Assembly (NCBI GenBank): GCA_963573385.1
Contig: CAUYLG010022112.1
Coordinates: forward strand, 1 to 64,000
Direction: 5' to 3'
DNA length: 64,000 nt
Source: Cacajao melanocephalus
Taxonomy: Eukaryota; Chordata; Mammalia; Primates; Pitheciidae
The translations under genes and the position numbers were made by a program. Each line of letters starts with the position of its first letter. The stretch's first letter is position 1. Of this stretch, positions 26,601-40,014 are shown one piece after another. Under the pieces are notes generated by a model. It saw only the letters and a list, made by a program, of their open reading frames with translations, was not told the origin of the DNA and searched no databases.

Positions 26601-27670
26601 AAAAGGGGCCCAAGCCCCGTCTCATTCTGCCATGCCTCACTCCACTGTCCTGGAGGCAGCACTTGTGGCCATTGGAGGGGGTGTGTGGCTCCCAGAATGC
26701 CCCCAGCCAACCTGTGTCTTTGTCACCACATGGGGCTCACATTCATCTTTCATTTTTCCTCATCTTCCCTAGTTCCTGTGCTAGGTTGGACAGCCCCCTT
26801 TGTAATACAGGAAGGTGGGCAGGATTTGAGACCCCTACCCCATCTTCACAGGGGCCCTAGCCCCCTGGCCCTCAGCCTGGGCTCTGAGTATACATTGCAG
26901 TGATGGAGATGTAGAGTCACCAGTTGTCCAGGTGAGGCCCAGGTTTCCTGTGGCAGCCAACTGAGGTGGCCTGGGCTGCTCACCCAACCCTACCTGTTGC
27001 CACCAGCCAGCCTATGTCCCCTGCTCAGACAGGACACTAATAACAAGGAGCTTGCCCTGCTGGCTCCCAGCCCACCTGCTCTTCCCGACTGCACAGGGTT
27101 CTGATTCCATCTTTCCTCTGTTCACAAACTACCACTGGACAGTTGTGCTGTCTCTTGTTCGGTGTTCCATTCTTCAACATCCGTTGTTGATGCTGCTACC
27201 GGCACCAAACATTCATCCTCATTGCCTCATGCCCTGTCCACATTCCCCTCCCTCAAGATGGCCTCCACGACACAGGGGATCTGGGTTACCGACTATCCCA
27301 GTCCCAGGGAAGGTAGGACCCTGTCTCTAGGATGCTGCAGCAGAGAGAGGAGGGGGCTCAAATGGACCATAAAGGGTGGAGGGGCCACCTCCCCGTTTGG
27401 TTGGGGAATGGGTAGCTATTATTTGTCTCAGCCCGGGGCTCTGCCTCTTGCTTTCTACTTGCAGTTACTTAAATTAAAAAAGGAAATCTTTTTCTGAAAG
27501 AAAAGAAAAAGAAATCTAACTCAAAATGGCCTAAATGGGACAAAAAAAGAATAAAAAGAATGTTTAGCTCATGTAATAAAGAAGTCATTGGATGGCTTTG
27601 CATCAGAGGCTTAAAGAATGTTCTAAAGCCAGCCCCTCTCTAATACCCAGCTCTGTTCCAGCAGTGTGGT
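26601..27670. other. GC-rich unclassified sequence with A-rich end
   Basis: Resembles GC-rich transcript or UTR sequence. An acceptor-like CTTGCTTTCTACTTGCAG sits at 27447-27464, followed by AAATTAAAAAAGG and A-rich sequence to about 27515. The A-rich end would suit a retrocopy, but I found no clear target duplication. No known repeat. Confidence 0.4.
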
Positions 27671-27680
27671 CTTCACTCTT

Positions 27681-27975
27681 TTTTTTTTTTTTTTTGGCAG
27701 AGTCTTACTCTGTCATTCAGGCTGGAGTGCAGTGCAGTGGCTCGATCTTGGCTCACTGAAATCTCCTCCTCCTGATTCAAGAGATTCTCATGTCTCAGCC
27801 TCCCTAGTAGCTGGGATTACAGATGCACACCACCATGCCTGGCTAATTTTTGTATTTTTTGTAGAGACAGGGTTTCACCATGTTGGCCAGGCTGGTCTCA
27901 AACTCCTGACCTTGTAATTCACCCGCCTCGGCCTCCCAAAATCCTGGGATTACAGGCATGAGTCACTGTGCCCGA
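27681..27975 (-). mobile_element. Alu (antisense)
   Basis: Poly-T, GGCAGAGTCTTACTCTG, and an end at CACTGTGCCCGA. Target duplication CTTCACTCTT at 27671 and 27976. A GTGCA duplication sits in the GGAGTGCAGTGCAGTGGC segment. Confidence 0.96.
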
Positions 27976-27985
27976 CTTCACTCTT

Positions 27986-28266
27986 AAGCAAAGTATCTCC
28001 ATGTGTGATGAGATTCAGGCTCAGGTTCTTGGCTGTAGATCCAGAGAAAGGAGAGAACTTCTCTTCCCCAAAATGGAAACAAAAGTCTGATTTTGATTGG
28101 TCTGAATTACTTGCCTACCAATGAGCAAATTGCTGCAGTTAGACGTTTGGGCTGTTTTGATGAGCAGATTCTGACACTTCTCTATGCCTCTCTTCTTGTG
28201 TTGGAGCATGTTTAAAGGGGAGCAGTGTGTCAGAGAAAACCAGGGGATTTCTGAAAAGAGGAGAGA
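27986..28266. other. Unique sequence
   Basis: No recognisable repeat or gene between two antisense Alus. Confidence 0.4.
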
Positions 28267-28285
28267 AAATTCTGCAGCTTTTTCT

Positions 28286-28424
28286 TTCTTTCTTTTTTTT
28301 TTTTTTTTAAGACAGGGTTTCATCATGTTGGTCAGGCTGGTCTTGAACTCCCAATCTCAAGTGATCCGCCCGCCTTGGCCTCCAAAGTGCTTGGATTACA
28401 GGCGTGAGCCACCACGCCTGGCCT
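28286..28424 (-). mobile_element. Alu left monomer with long target duplication (antisense)
   Basis: About 139 bp containing only the left arm and a poly-T head. The flanks AAATTCTGCAGCTTTTTCT (28267) and AAATCCTGCAGCTTTTTCT (28425) match at 18 of 19 bases, so the short form was inserted as such and not trimmed later. Confidence 0.93.
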
Positions 28425-28443
28425 AAATCCTGCAGCTTTTTCT

Positions 28444-28651
28444 ATTTGAGACTAAGTTATCTCTCAGGGTGGACACATGGCCTTTGTACAAAAGGTTACC
28501 ACGGCCCTCACATGGGAAGAAATCTTGAGGGGAAATTATGACCTGGCTTACATGTAGGGCCTGGAGATTTGTGGCCAAGCATTGTCAGCCCCTCTGGACT
28601 TCAGGATGTGTTGAGGGACAGTGGCTGAGCCGGGGATTGTATGTTGGAGCC
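28444..28651. other. Unique sequence
   Basis: No recognised repeat or gene. It forms the left flank of the LTR nest. Confidence 0.4.
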
Positions 28652-28675
28652 TGTATGGGTTGAACTGTGTTCCTC

Positions 28676-29446
28676 TGTCTCAGTCCATTTTCTGCTGCTG
28701 AAACAGAATACCACAGACTGGGTAAATTGTAAAGAAAGAAGTTTATTAAGCTCACAGTTCTGGAGGCTGGGAAGTCCACAGTATGGCACTAGCATTTGGC
28801 AAGGTCATCCCGTGGTGGAGGGGTGGAAGGCAGAAGCAAGCACAGAAAAGAGAGAGAGAAAACTGGGCAGAAATAATTTTATCAGGAGCTCCCTCCCTCA
28901 GTAACTAACTCACTCCTGTGATAGCAGCATTACGGCCTTCATGAGGTATATTAGTCTGTTCTCATGCTGCTGTAAGGAACTGCCCGAGACTGGGAAATTT
29001 ATAAAGGAAAGAGTTTAATTGACTTACAGTTCAGCATGATTTGGGGAGGCCTCGGGAAACTTACAATTATGGCAGAAAGTGAAGGGGAAGCACCTTCTTC
29101 ACAAGGCGGCAGGAAGGAGAAGTGCTGAGTGAGGGGGAAAGAGCCCCTTATCCTTATGAAACTATGAGATCTGGTGAGAACTCACTCACTATCACCAGAA
29201 CAGCATGGGGGAAACCACTCCCATGATTCAATTACCTCTACCTGGTCTCTCCCTTGACATATGAGGATCATGGGGATTATAATTCAAGATGAGATTTGGA
29301 TGGGGACACAAAGTCTAACCATATCATGAGAACAGGGCCCTCATGACCTAATCACTTCTTAAAGGTCCCATGTCTTAATACTGTCATACGGAAATTAAGC
29401 TACCAACACATAAACTTTGGGGGACATGTTTAAACCATAGCACCCT
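28676..29446 (-). mobile_element. MLT1-type LTR (antisense), middle level of nest
   Basis: Left part (28676-28946): TGTCTCAGTCCATTTTCTGC and CACAGACTGGGTAAATTG. Right part from 29327: CAGGGCCCTCATGACCTAAT and GTTTAAACCATAGCA. TCCTC precedes it at 28671 and recurs at 29447, a target duplication displaced by a few bases. It inserted into the outer LTR and was later itself split. Confidence 0.82.
28947..29326 (-). mobile_element. MST/THE1-like LTR (antisense), innermost level
   Basis: TATATTAGTCTGTTCTCATG start and GTCTAACCATATCA end. The flanks TGAGG (28942) and TGAGA (29327) are a 4/5 duplication. It is the youngest of the three nested LTRs, all reduced to single LTRs. Confidence 0.88.
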
Positions 29447-29930
29447 TCCTCAGAATTCACGTTTAAATCCGAACCCCCAGTACCCCAGAATGTGACCTTA
29501 TTTAGAAATAGGGCAGCTGCAGATGTTATTAACTGAAGTCATATTCGAGTAGAGGGGATCTCTAACCCAATCTGATTGGTATTCTTATAAAAAGAGATAT
29601 GTGGTATTAGATATGCACACAGGAAGACTACCATGTGAATACTGTAATTATGCAGTCAAAAGCCAGGGAACTACCAGGCTTATAACAGATTCTTCCCTAG
29701 AGCATGCAGAAGGAACACAGCTCTGCTAACACCTCTGACTTCTGACCTCCAAAACGATAAGACAATAAATTTCTGTTGTTCTAAGCCATGTAGTTTGTGG
29801 TAATTTGTTATTGCAGTCCTAAAAACTAATACAGAGTCTAGAGTTGGTACATGACTGTGACCTTCGAGAGACTGAAATTAAGCATCAATAGGCATCATTG
29901 CATCGGCAGATAAAAGTCCTATGATTAATG

Positions 29931-30003
29931 CTTGAACCCGGGAGCGGAGGTTGCAGTGAGCCTGGGCAACGAGAGTGAAACTCCACCTCAGAAAAAAAAA
30001 AAA
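29931..30003 (+). mobile_element. 5'-truncated Alu stub (sense)
   Basis: Only CTTGAACCCGGGAGCGGAGG, a shortened right arm and the A-tail remain, 73 bp in all. TCCTATGATTAATGC (29918) and TCCTGTGATTAAATGC (30005) flank it, so it inserted as a truncated copy. GAGCCTGGGCAAC shows a further internal loss. Confidence 0.88.
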
Positions 30004-30027
30004 TTCCTGTGATTAAATGCAAGATTG

Positions 30028-30322
30028 GCTGGCCACAGTGGCTCATACTTGTAATCTTAGCACTTTGGGAAGCTGAAAACAAGGCAGGAGGAACTTTTGA
30101 GGCCAGGAGTTCAAGACAAGCCTGGATAACATAGTGAGACCCCTATCACTACAAAAAAATGAAAGAATTAGCTAGGCATGGTGGTGTGTGCCTGTAGTCC
30201 CAGCTACTCAGTAGGCTGAGGTGAGAGGATCACTTAAGCCCAGGAGTTTGACTATGCAGTGAGCTCTGTTCACTCTGCTGCACTTCAGCTTGGGTGACAG
30301 AGCAAGATTCTGTCTCAGACGA
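30028..30322 (+). mobile_element. Alu (sense)
   Basis: GGCTGGCCACAGTGGCTC start with both arms. Target duplication AAATGCAAGATTGG (30015) / GAATGCAGGATTGG (30365). The A-tail evolved into a GAAT repeat. Confidence 0.95.
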
Positions 30323-30368
30323 ATGAATGAATGAATGAATGAACGAACAAACGAATGAATGAATGAAT
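30319..30368 (+). repeat. (GAAT)n microsatellite from an Alu tail
   Basis: About a dozen GAAT units with GAAC and AAAC variants, directly downstream of the Alu and before its right-hand target duplication. Confidence 0.93.
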
Positions 30369-30532
30369 GCAGGATTGGTGCTAAATAGGGACACCATGTG
30401 GCAGTGAAAGAGCCTTTAGTGCCTGTGGGCTGACCAGCACAACCTAGTGTTTGAAAGATGGGTGAGTTTTATAATTTAGGAGGAAAGGAGGGGAGGTGAT
30501 TATATAGGATTGCATGAATGTCCAATTATTAA

Positions 30533-30856
<324 letters not shown>

Positions 30857-30879
30857 TCTTTATCAAATGTATTTTGAAT

Positions 30880-30970
30880 AACCAATATGAAACATTGTTC
30901 AAGGTTCTGAGAATATATCTTTGAGTAAGATAGATGAAGTTCCTGCTCTGGTGGAGCTTGAGCAATAGGA
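30880..30970 (-). mobile_element. L2 3'-end fragment (antisense)
   Basis: GTTCAAGGTTCTGAGAATAT followed by TTCCTGCTCTGGTGGAGCTT matches the antisense L2 3' pattern (reported event, size, 'gain of stock' words apart). It is a short, old LINE relic. Confidence 0.65.
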
Positions 30971-31261
30971 CCCTGTTTCCCCAGTAAGCTGTACAGTGGG
31001 TCATGTGCTACATGGGCTCTTCCAACTCCATATAGGTCATGGGCCCAGGGATTTGTAATAGGCTAGAAAGCGTGAATCAGATTTGAATTTGTTGCAGTTT
31101 CTAAAAGTAAAGGCATCAATGTTAACTATAAGGTTTGTCATTTCTCATTATAGGATGAAGTAAGCAGTTTTCATTCCTGCTTCACAACTAATAATTATTA
31201 TAATCAAGAAGCAACTTTAAAGGTTTTTATCTGATTAGGTTACCTTTAATTAGTGTAGGCT
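30971..31261. other. Unique sequence
   Basis: No recognised repeat or gene. AT-rich. Confidence 0.4.
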
Positions 31262-31301
31262 AGTGATTCTCAGTAAGAAGCAGCAAAATCCTCTGTGATC
31301 T

Positions 31302-31549
31302 TTTTTTTTTTTTGAGACGGGCTCTCACTCTGTTGCCCAGGCTGGGGTGTAGCGGCACGATCTCGGCTCATCGCAACCTCCAACTCCCAGGTTCAAGCGA
31401 TTCTTCCAAGTAGGTGGGATTATAGATGGCAGCCACCACACCCAACTAGATGTGTATTTTTAGTAAAGACAGGGTTTTGCCATGTTGGCCAGGCTAATCT
31501 CAAACTCCTGACCTCAAGTGATCAACCCACCTTGGCCTCCCAAAGTGCT
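31302..31549 (-). mobile_element. Alu (antisense), 5' end missing
   Basis: Poly-T, GAGACGGGCTCTCACTCTG, running to GCCTCCCAAAGTGCT, where it switches directly into a sense Alu. The normal GGGATTACAGGCGTGAGCC end is absent. Confidence 0.93.
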
Positions 31550-31739
31550 ACTAAAAATACAAAAATTAGCTGGGTGTGGTGGCGAGTGCAGTGGCACATA
31601 CCTGTAGTCACAACTACTTAAGAGACTGAGGCAGGAGAATCTCTTTAACTCAGGAGATGGAGGTTACAGTGAGCTGAGATCACACACACTGCACTCCAGC
31701 CTGGGCAACAGAGTGAGACTCCATCTCAAAAAAAAAAAA
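31550..31739 (+). mobile_element. Alu 3' portion (sense), inverted partner of the previous
   Basis: ACTAAAAATACAAAAATTAGC through CTCCATCTCAAAAAAAAAA, lacking the left arm. The junction with the antisense Alu at 31549/31550 is abrupt. The insertion GGCGAGTGCAGTGGCAC makes a local duplication. Confidence 0.93.
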
Positions 31740-32003
31740 TTCTTTTATTCTTTTTTATTGTACCCTTTCTATGCTTAGATATGTGCAGACGCACAAATAC
31801 TTACCATTGTGTTACAGTTGCCTGCAGTATTCAGTACATGCTGTACAAGTTGTAGTTGGGGAGCAATAGACTACCACACATATCTAGAATACCATCTAGG
31901 TTTGTGTAAGTACATTCTACATTCTATGGTGTTTGCACAGTGATGAAATCACCTAACGACACGTTTGTCTTAATGCATCCCGTCGTTAAACAATGCATGA
32001 TTG
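31740..32003 (-). mobile_element. MER2-type Tigger fragment, one intact end
   Basis: TACTTACCATTGTGTTACAG, CATGCTGTACAAGTTGTAG and CCCGTCGTTAAACAATGCAT are the reverse of the left end of the element at 19108. The terminus GCATGATTG is followed by TA at 32004. The other end is lost at the Alu junction. Confidence 0.85.
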
Positions 32004-32008
32004 TATTA

Positions 32009-32276
<268 letters not shown>

Positions 32277-32285
32277 AAAACTAAT

Positions 32286-32578
<293 letters not shown>

Positions 32579-32730
32579 AATCTACTGATGGCTGGGTCTC
32601 ATTACCACCCCACTTCACTCTAGCCCAAGGTTCTCATTTAATTAGATTGGAGTGTGGCTTGGGCATCAGAATTTTTAAAAGCCCTCCAACTGATGCTAAC
32701 TTTCAGCAACATTTAAGAACCATTGTTCTA

Positions 32731-33757
<1,027 letters not shown>

Positions 33758-33846
33758 AAAATCAACAAAATGAAAATTATAGACATAAACTAAATATTTT
33801 AATGTGATAGGCTAATTACATTATAGCCATTGTTTTTGTTGCTATC

Positions 33847-34121
33847 TTTTTTTTTTTCCTTTTAGATAAGGGGTTGCTCTTTCACCCAGGGTGGAGTGCA
33901 GTGGTGCAATTTTACCTCACTTCAACCTCTGCCTTCAGGCTCAGGTGATCCTCTTGCCTTAGCTTCCTGAATAGCTGGGGACCACAGGCATGTACTACTG
34001 TACCTGGCAATTTTTTTTTTTTTTTTTTTTGTAGAGACAGGGTTTTGCCATGTTGTCCAGGCTGGTCTTGAGTTCCTGGGTTCAAGTGATCCTCCTGCCT
34101 TGGCCTCCCTAAGTGCTGGAA
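33847..34121 (-). mobile_element. Alu (antisense), 5' end truncated
   Basis: Poly-T, GATAAGGGGTTGCTCTTTC, a second T-run of about 20 at 34013, and a break-off at CCTAAGTGCTGG. The ATTACAGGCGTGAGCC segment is missing. Confidence 0.92.
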
Positions 34122-34169
34122 GAAATTTTATAATTATAAAAATTAACTGAAGTTAAAATTATTTAAAAT

Positions 34170-34365
34170 TGAAAAATATTGGGAGGAGAAAATAGGAAGT
34201 TGTTGTTTAGTGGGTATAGAGTTTCAGTTTTGCAAGATAAAAGAATTCTGGAAATCCACACAACAGTATGAATATAAACAAACTACTATACTGTACACTT
34301 AAAAATGGTTAAGATGGTACATTTTATATATTTTTACCACAACAATTGAAAAATGTGACAAAATT
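34170..34365 (+). mobile_element. L1 3' UTR relic (sense)
   Basis: GGAAGTTGTTGTTTAGTGGG, AAGAATTCTGGAAATCCAC, CTGTACACTTAAAAATGG and TTTTTACCACAACAATTG, in this order, are the 3' end of an old L1M or HAL1 element. Only about 200 bp survive. Confidence 0.7.
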
Positions 34366-34539
34366 TAAAATACTAAATATTAGTATTATTCTCCAATGTT
34401 GGAAAGAAAAATCTAAATACATATATGTACACACACAGAGAGGTTATTTTATGGAGAAGATTAGAAAACAGAAAATAAAAAATATATATTTTTTTATTAC
34501 TGAATAAAGTTTTGGTAAGAAATATTGAATTCAAATGGT

Positions 34540-35035
34540 GGCAGTCAGTCTTCAAACATGGCCTCCAAGAAACGACACCTCTTGAAGCTTACTCCCTTAT
34601 TTAGTTTCCCTTTCACATTGAATCTGGGCTGGCCTGGGAATTGCTTCGACCGATAAATCATGACACTATGTCGATTCTAAAACTGGGGCTTTAAGTGATC
34701 TGCAGCTTCTTCTGCTTTCTCCTCTTAGAATGTTTCTTCTTGGAACCTGGCTGCCAAGCTGTAAGGAAGCTTGAGTTAGCTGGGGAGGGAAACAAGGAGG
34801 GGGCAGAGGTTCCCAGCTGACAACTCCGGCTAAACTCTTAACCAACAGCCAGCACCAACAGCCAGCCATGGGAAGGAGATGGTTTGGGACCTTCCTCTCA
34901 TCTCAGCACATCAACTGACACCACATGAAGCAGAAGAACTATCTGGTTATCACAGAATGGTAATAAATGATACATTGTTTTATTTTAAGCCATTAAATTT
35001 GGGGATAGAGTGTTATATATCAATATATAATTGAA
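34540..35035 (+). mobile_element. Old ERVL/MaLR-like LTR (sense), subfamily unnamed
   Basis: Ends in GGTAATAAATGATACATTG and TTTTAAGCCATTAAATTTGG, the poly(A)-signal and AAGCCA(C/T)TAA pattern of ancient LTRs. Internal GCCAGCACCAACAGCCAGCC is repetitive. No matching second LTR. Old and diverged. Confidence 0.5.
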
Positions 35036-35870
35036 ATAATTTGCTGCTTAATACCCTACTCCAAAACTTAGTTGCTTAAAATAAAAAATTATTTCTCATA
35101 ATTCTGTGGCTTAACCGAGCAGTTCTTTTGTTGGTCTTGCTGGGGGTCTCTCGTGTAATGGCAGTTAGATAGCTTTGGTTCAGAATACCCCAAGAATTGC
35201 ATTCACATGATTGGCTGTTGGAGCTGGCTGCTGGCTGGGCACTCAGCTGGGTTGGCAGCTAGGGCCATCATTCTCTACATGAGCCTTTTTCACCTAGCTT
35301 CCTGGCCTTCCTCTCTCCATAGTGGCTGAATTTCTTGCTGTTTTTTGTTTATTTGCTTTTGAGACAGGGTCTTGCTCTGTTGCTCAGGCTGGAACGCAGT
35401 GGCATGATCACAGCTCACTGTAGCCTTGACCTCCTGGACTCAAGTAATCCTCCCACCTCAGCCCCACCAGTAGCTGGGACCACAAGTGTGAATGACCACA
35501 TTTGGCTGATTTTTGAATTTCTTTTTAGAGACAGGATCTCACTATGTTGCCCAGGCTGGTCTTAAACTCCTGGGCTCAAGTGATCCTCCCACTTTCACCT
35601 CTCAAGTGTTGGGATTACAGGCATGAGCCACCACACCCAGCCAGTGGCTGAATTTTAAGTAAATGTTTCAAGAGGAAAGAGGAAGAATTTGACAGTCTTC
35701 TTAAGGGTTGGACTTGGAGTCACAGAATGAATCTTGCACCACAATCTGTTAGTCAAAGGAGCCATAGTAGCCCAGTTCCAAAGGATGTAGAAAACACTTT
35801 ACCTCTTGATGGGGATAGGGGTGGAATGTTTCTACAGCGAGGGGAAGAACTGAGGGTAATAATCTTTGGA
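35036..35870 (+). repeat. Unclassified ancient repeat (copy 1), split by an Alu
   Basis: TTGCTTAAAATAAAAAATTATTTCTCATAATTCTGTGGC-type sequence (35070-35108), a GCTGGCTGGGCACTCAGCTGG block, and after the Alu a CACTTTACCTCTTGATGGGG block. Related sequences occur at 37860-38300 and 50508-50650. It recalls a widespread mammalian repeat that I cannot name with confidence. Confidence 0.5.
35332..35642 (-). mobile_element. Alu (antisense), AluJ-like
   Basis: TTTTTGTTTATTTGCTTTTG head, GAGACAGGGTCTTGCTCTG, and an end at CACACCCAGCC. Target duplication AGTGGCTGAATTT at 35321 and 35643. Diagnostic CTGTAGCCTTGACCTCC suggests an old J-type copy. Confidence 0.95.
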
Positions 35871-36860
<990 letters not shown>

Positions 36861-37116
36861 GGTCTCTCTCTTCTTTGGGTTGAGAGTCAGTTTGCCATGT
36901 GACAATTATTCTTAAGATTCTTGGAACCACTGTTATCTAATCAAGGGTCTCACCAATTATAAGCGGATCTTATAGCTACACTCTTGATCTGATTTTTTTT
37001 TTTATTCTGACAGTATGTTTACAGGGTGTGCCATGAATTTAATTGCTCCCCACTGAGGTCATTTCTTACTTCAAGAATGTTCTGCTGTGTAGATAACCTG
37101 AGAATGAGTAACTATT
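36861..37116. other. Unique sequence
   Basis: No repeat or gene recognised between two antisense Alus. Confidence 0.4.
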
Positions 37117-37407
37117 TTGTTTGTTTCAGACAGGCTCTTACTCTGTTACCCAGGCTAGAATGCAGTGGCATGATCAGCTCACTGTAGCCTCAATCTCCCA
37201 GTTTCAAGCAATCCTCCCACCTCAGCTTCTGGAGTAGCTGAGACCACAGGCATGTGCCAACACACCCAGCTAATTTGTGTATTTTCTGTAGAGATGGAGT
37301 TTTGCCATATTGTGCAAGTTGGTTTTGAACTCCTGAGCTCAAGCAATCCACCTGCCTCTGCCTCCCAAAATGCTGGGACTACAGGTGAGAGCCACTGCCC
37401 CAGCCAT
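37117..37407 (-). mobile_element. Alu (antisense), AluJ-like
   Basis: GTTTGTTTCAGACAGGCTCTTAC head, both arms, and an end at AGCCACTGCCCCAGCC. Many substitutions indicate age. Confidence 0.93.
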
Positions 37408-37859
37408 CTGTTTGTTTTCTAACCTAGCAAGTCCTGGGAGGAAAATATATTTTCTCAATTCTTTTTGAAAATCGAATATATCTTTGTTTAGCTCAGCTTA
37501 TCCCTCCTATACTTTGTCCTAAGCAGCCAAAACATATTGTTGCTTCAGCATTTTCTTTGGCCAAATCCAAAGTTGATCAGATACCCCTTTCTATAATCCG
37601 TATTATTGCAGATGACTCTTTTGCTAATGTTCTGCCTGTACATACCTTGTCCCCCTTTCCTTGCTTCTGGTAGCAATTTCCTCACTGCCCTTTTAGTTTT
37701 GCTGATGCTCCGAAGGCCTTACAAGCTTCTACCCAATTGTTCAGTTTCCGAACCAATGCCATATATATTAGAAGTTTGTTATGGCAAGGCTCAGCTTCCA
37801 GGTACTGATTTTGTTTTGGATAACCATTGCTAAATAAAAAATAAATTTTCTATCCAAAA
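37408..37859. other. Unclassified sequence, probably old repeat
   Basis: CTTACAAGCTTCTACCCAATTG, TCAGCTTCCAGGTACTGATT and nearby blocks look like part of an ancient repeat adjoining copy 2 of the unclassified family. No gene motif in the 75-codon open frame at 37606-37833. Confidence 0.35.
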
Positions 37860-38300
37860 AACTTAATACCTAACTAAATACAACAATTTATCATTATCTC
37901 TTACAGTTCTGTGGATTGGCTGGGTTCAACTAGGCAGTTCGGCTAGTTTCATTTAATATCCTTTGTGTCAGATGGATGCTGGGGCTGGAGTCTTCTAGAG
38001 GCTCAGCTGGGCTGAAACATCCAAAGTGGTTTCTTTAGCCACATGTCTTGAACCTCTTCCACATGGCCTCTTTCTCCAAGCGGCATCCCATCTTCCAGAG
38101 CCTCTGCATGTGGCTTCTCTCTCTTGCAGAACAGTTCAGTCTTTTCACATATTTGTTGGTTTCCAAAACTGCAAAGGCAGAAACTCCAGGCCTTCTTAAA
38201 GCTTAGTCCTGGAACTGGTCTTCCATCACTTCTGACACATTCTATTGATTAAAGTGGGTTTTAGAATCAGTGAAGATGCATCGTGGAATCTGTACAAAGG
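37860..38300 (+). repeat. Unclassified ancient repeat (copy 2)
   Basis: CTCTTACAGTTCTGTGGATTGG, CTCAGCTGGGCTGAAACATC, CATGGCCTCTTTCTCC and CACTTCTGACACATTC follow the same order as blocks around 35080-35760. The two copies appear to share one family. Confidence 0.5.
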
Positions 38301-38834
38301 TGGAGCCTGGAAGACAAGATTCACTGGAGGCCATCTTTCGAGACCGGCAAAAATTCAAAGGACTTAAAAATCACTAGTTTCTGCCAAATGTAGCATACTT
38401 TATGTGCTTGATAGAGCAGAATGTAAATTTACCTTTACCTTCATGTCAAATAGATATGAATTAAAAAAAAAAAAGAGGCAAAGCCTCAAGATCCCACTAA
38501 ACCCAACGTGCTTTCCACGGAACGAGGCATCTGACTTTGTAATTTGAATAATGAACAATAGGACGCTATTGTTTAAAATTATCCCTATCATTAAAAAAAA
38601 GTTATCCTTCTAAATTATAGATATGATATTTTAGAAGCATAAATTCTTTTTGGTTAAATAAATTACTAGATCTTGATATTTTTAATCTACCTCAAAAGAT
38701 TGTGTATTTTCCTAACTCATAAATTCCTTGAGGATGGAAAAAAATTAACTGAAGAATGAGAATGCATAAAAAGATAATCAGCATTTATCATATAGTTTAG
38801 TAATTATGAAGAAAGTAAAATGACGTTGTGGAAG
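38301..38834. other. Unique AT-rich sequence
   Basis: No recognised repeat or gene. An A12 run lies at 38463. Confidence 0.4.
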
Positions 38835-39395
38835 TGTTATTGGTGGAGGATGTCCAGGTTCTTGGTGCTTTGAACAAAGAATTGGACAAAATGTACAAAC
38901 AAACAAGGAAAGAATGAGATACCAAAAGTAGAGATTTATTGAAAATGAAAGCACACTCCACAGGGTAGGAGCAACCCAAGTAAGTGGCTCAAGAGCCTGG
39001 TTATAGAATTTTCTGGGGTTCAAATAATCTCTAGAGGTTTCCCATTGTTTACTTGGTGTACACCCTATGTAAATGAACTACTGGCCTGTGCTCAGTCTGA
39101 TGCGTTGTGGACAGTGACCAATCAGAGGCTGAAGTGAAGTTACAAAGTTATACTCCCATGCAAATGAAGACTTGGCCCAGTGACCAGCCTTATTGGTTGC
39201 AGGAGTGGACCAATCAGAAGTACTTTCAGTTTTTCATCTGCCACACAGAAAACATGGGGGTTGCAAAGGGAGTAGCCTCTGGTCCTTTTGTTACTTGGGT
39301 GTGGGAAGTTGGGGTTTTCCTTTTGGTTTAGCTCTAGGAGGTTTGTGTGAATAAGACTTAGGTTTCCTGCTTCCAGACTGTATTCTCCTGCCTCA
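38835..39395 (-). mobile_element. ERV1-type LTR (antisense), subfamily unnamed
   Basis: On the minus strand it begins TGAGGCAGGAGAATACAG and contains several CCAAT-type boxes. Plus-strand ACCAATCAGAG (39117) and ACCAATCAGAAG (39210) show two of them as repeats. The minus-strand AATAAA lies at 38935-38940. Length of about 560 bp and promoter-like content fit a gammaretroviral-type LTR. No internal genes are attached. Confidence 0.65.
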
Positions 39396-39436
39396 GAAGG
39401 TAAAATGCTAAGCTGGCCCTCAAAATTGCTGCCCCT

Positions 39437-40014
39437 TGATGTACACAACCTGTGTAATCTCCTCCTTTTGAGGGTGGGACTGAACTCTAACTATAATAGA
39501 ATAATCACTCCTATGGTGAGATTACTGCAGTTGACTTTAAGGAAGGGAGGTTATATTCAGTTGGCCTGAACTAATCACATGTGCCCTTAAAAAGAGACTG
39601 AGCTCTTCCTGGAGACAGAGATTTTAAATGTGAGATGCCTCTAGCACAAAAAAGATTCCCTACTGCTGGCTTTAAACACAGAGGGTACCACGTGACAAGG
39701 GACTGAGAATGGCCCCTCAGAGCTAAGCATGGCCCTGGTTGACAACCAGTGAGAGAACAGGGACCACAGTCCTACAGCTACAAGGAACTGAGTTCTGCCC
39801 TCATCCTGAGTGAGCTGAAAGAGGACCCTGAACTCCAGGTGAGAATGAAGCCGGTTGAATCTTGATTTCAGCCTTGTGAGAACCTGAGCCCACAACCCAC
39901 CTGCAATGTGCCTAGACTTCTGACCTACACAGAATGGTGAACTGGTAAGTGGATATTGTTTTAAGCCACTAAACTTGTGGTAATTTGTTACGCAGCAAAT
40001 GGAAAGCTAATTAA
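39437..40014 (+). mobile_element. Old LTR (sense), ERVL/MaLR-like
   Basis: TGATGTACACAACCTGTGTAA start. CTTAAAAAGAGACTGAGCTC and TCTTGATTTCAGCCTTGTGAG are internal, and the end has TTTTAAGCCACTAAACTTGTGG and GTTACGCAGCAAATGG. It is complete but diverged. The exact subfamily is not recalled. Confidence 0.6.

Larger units (their letters stand above)
28652..29833 (+). mobile_element. MLT1-type LTR (sense), outermost of a three-level nest
   Basis: The start TGTATGGGTTGAACTGTG lies at 28652-28670. The remainder resumes at about 29447 with AGAATTCACGTTTAAATCCG and ends AAAAACTAATACA at 29833. The flanks GAGCC (28647) and GAGTC (29834) form a 4/5 target duplication. About 410 bp of LTR remain after removing the two inner insertions. 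Confidence 0.85.
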
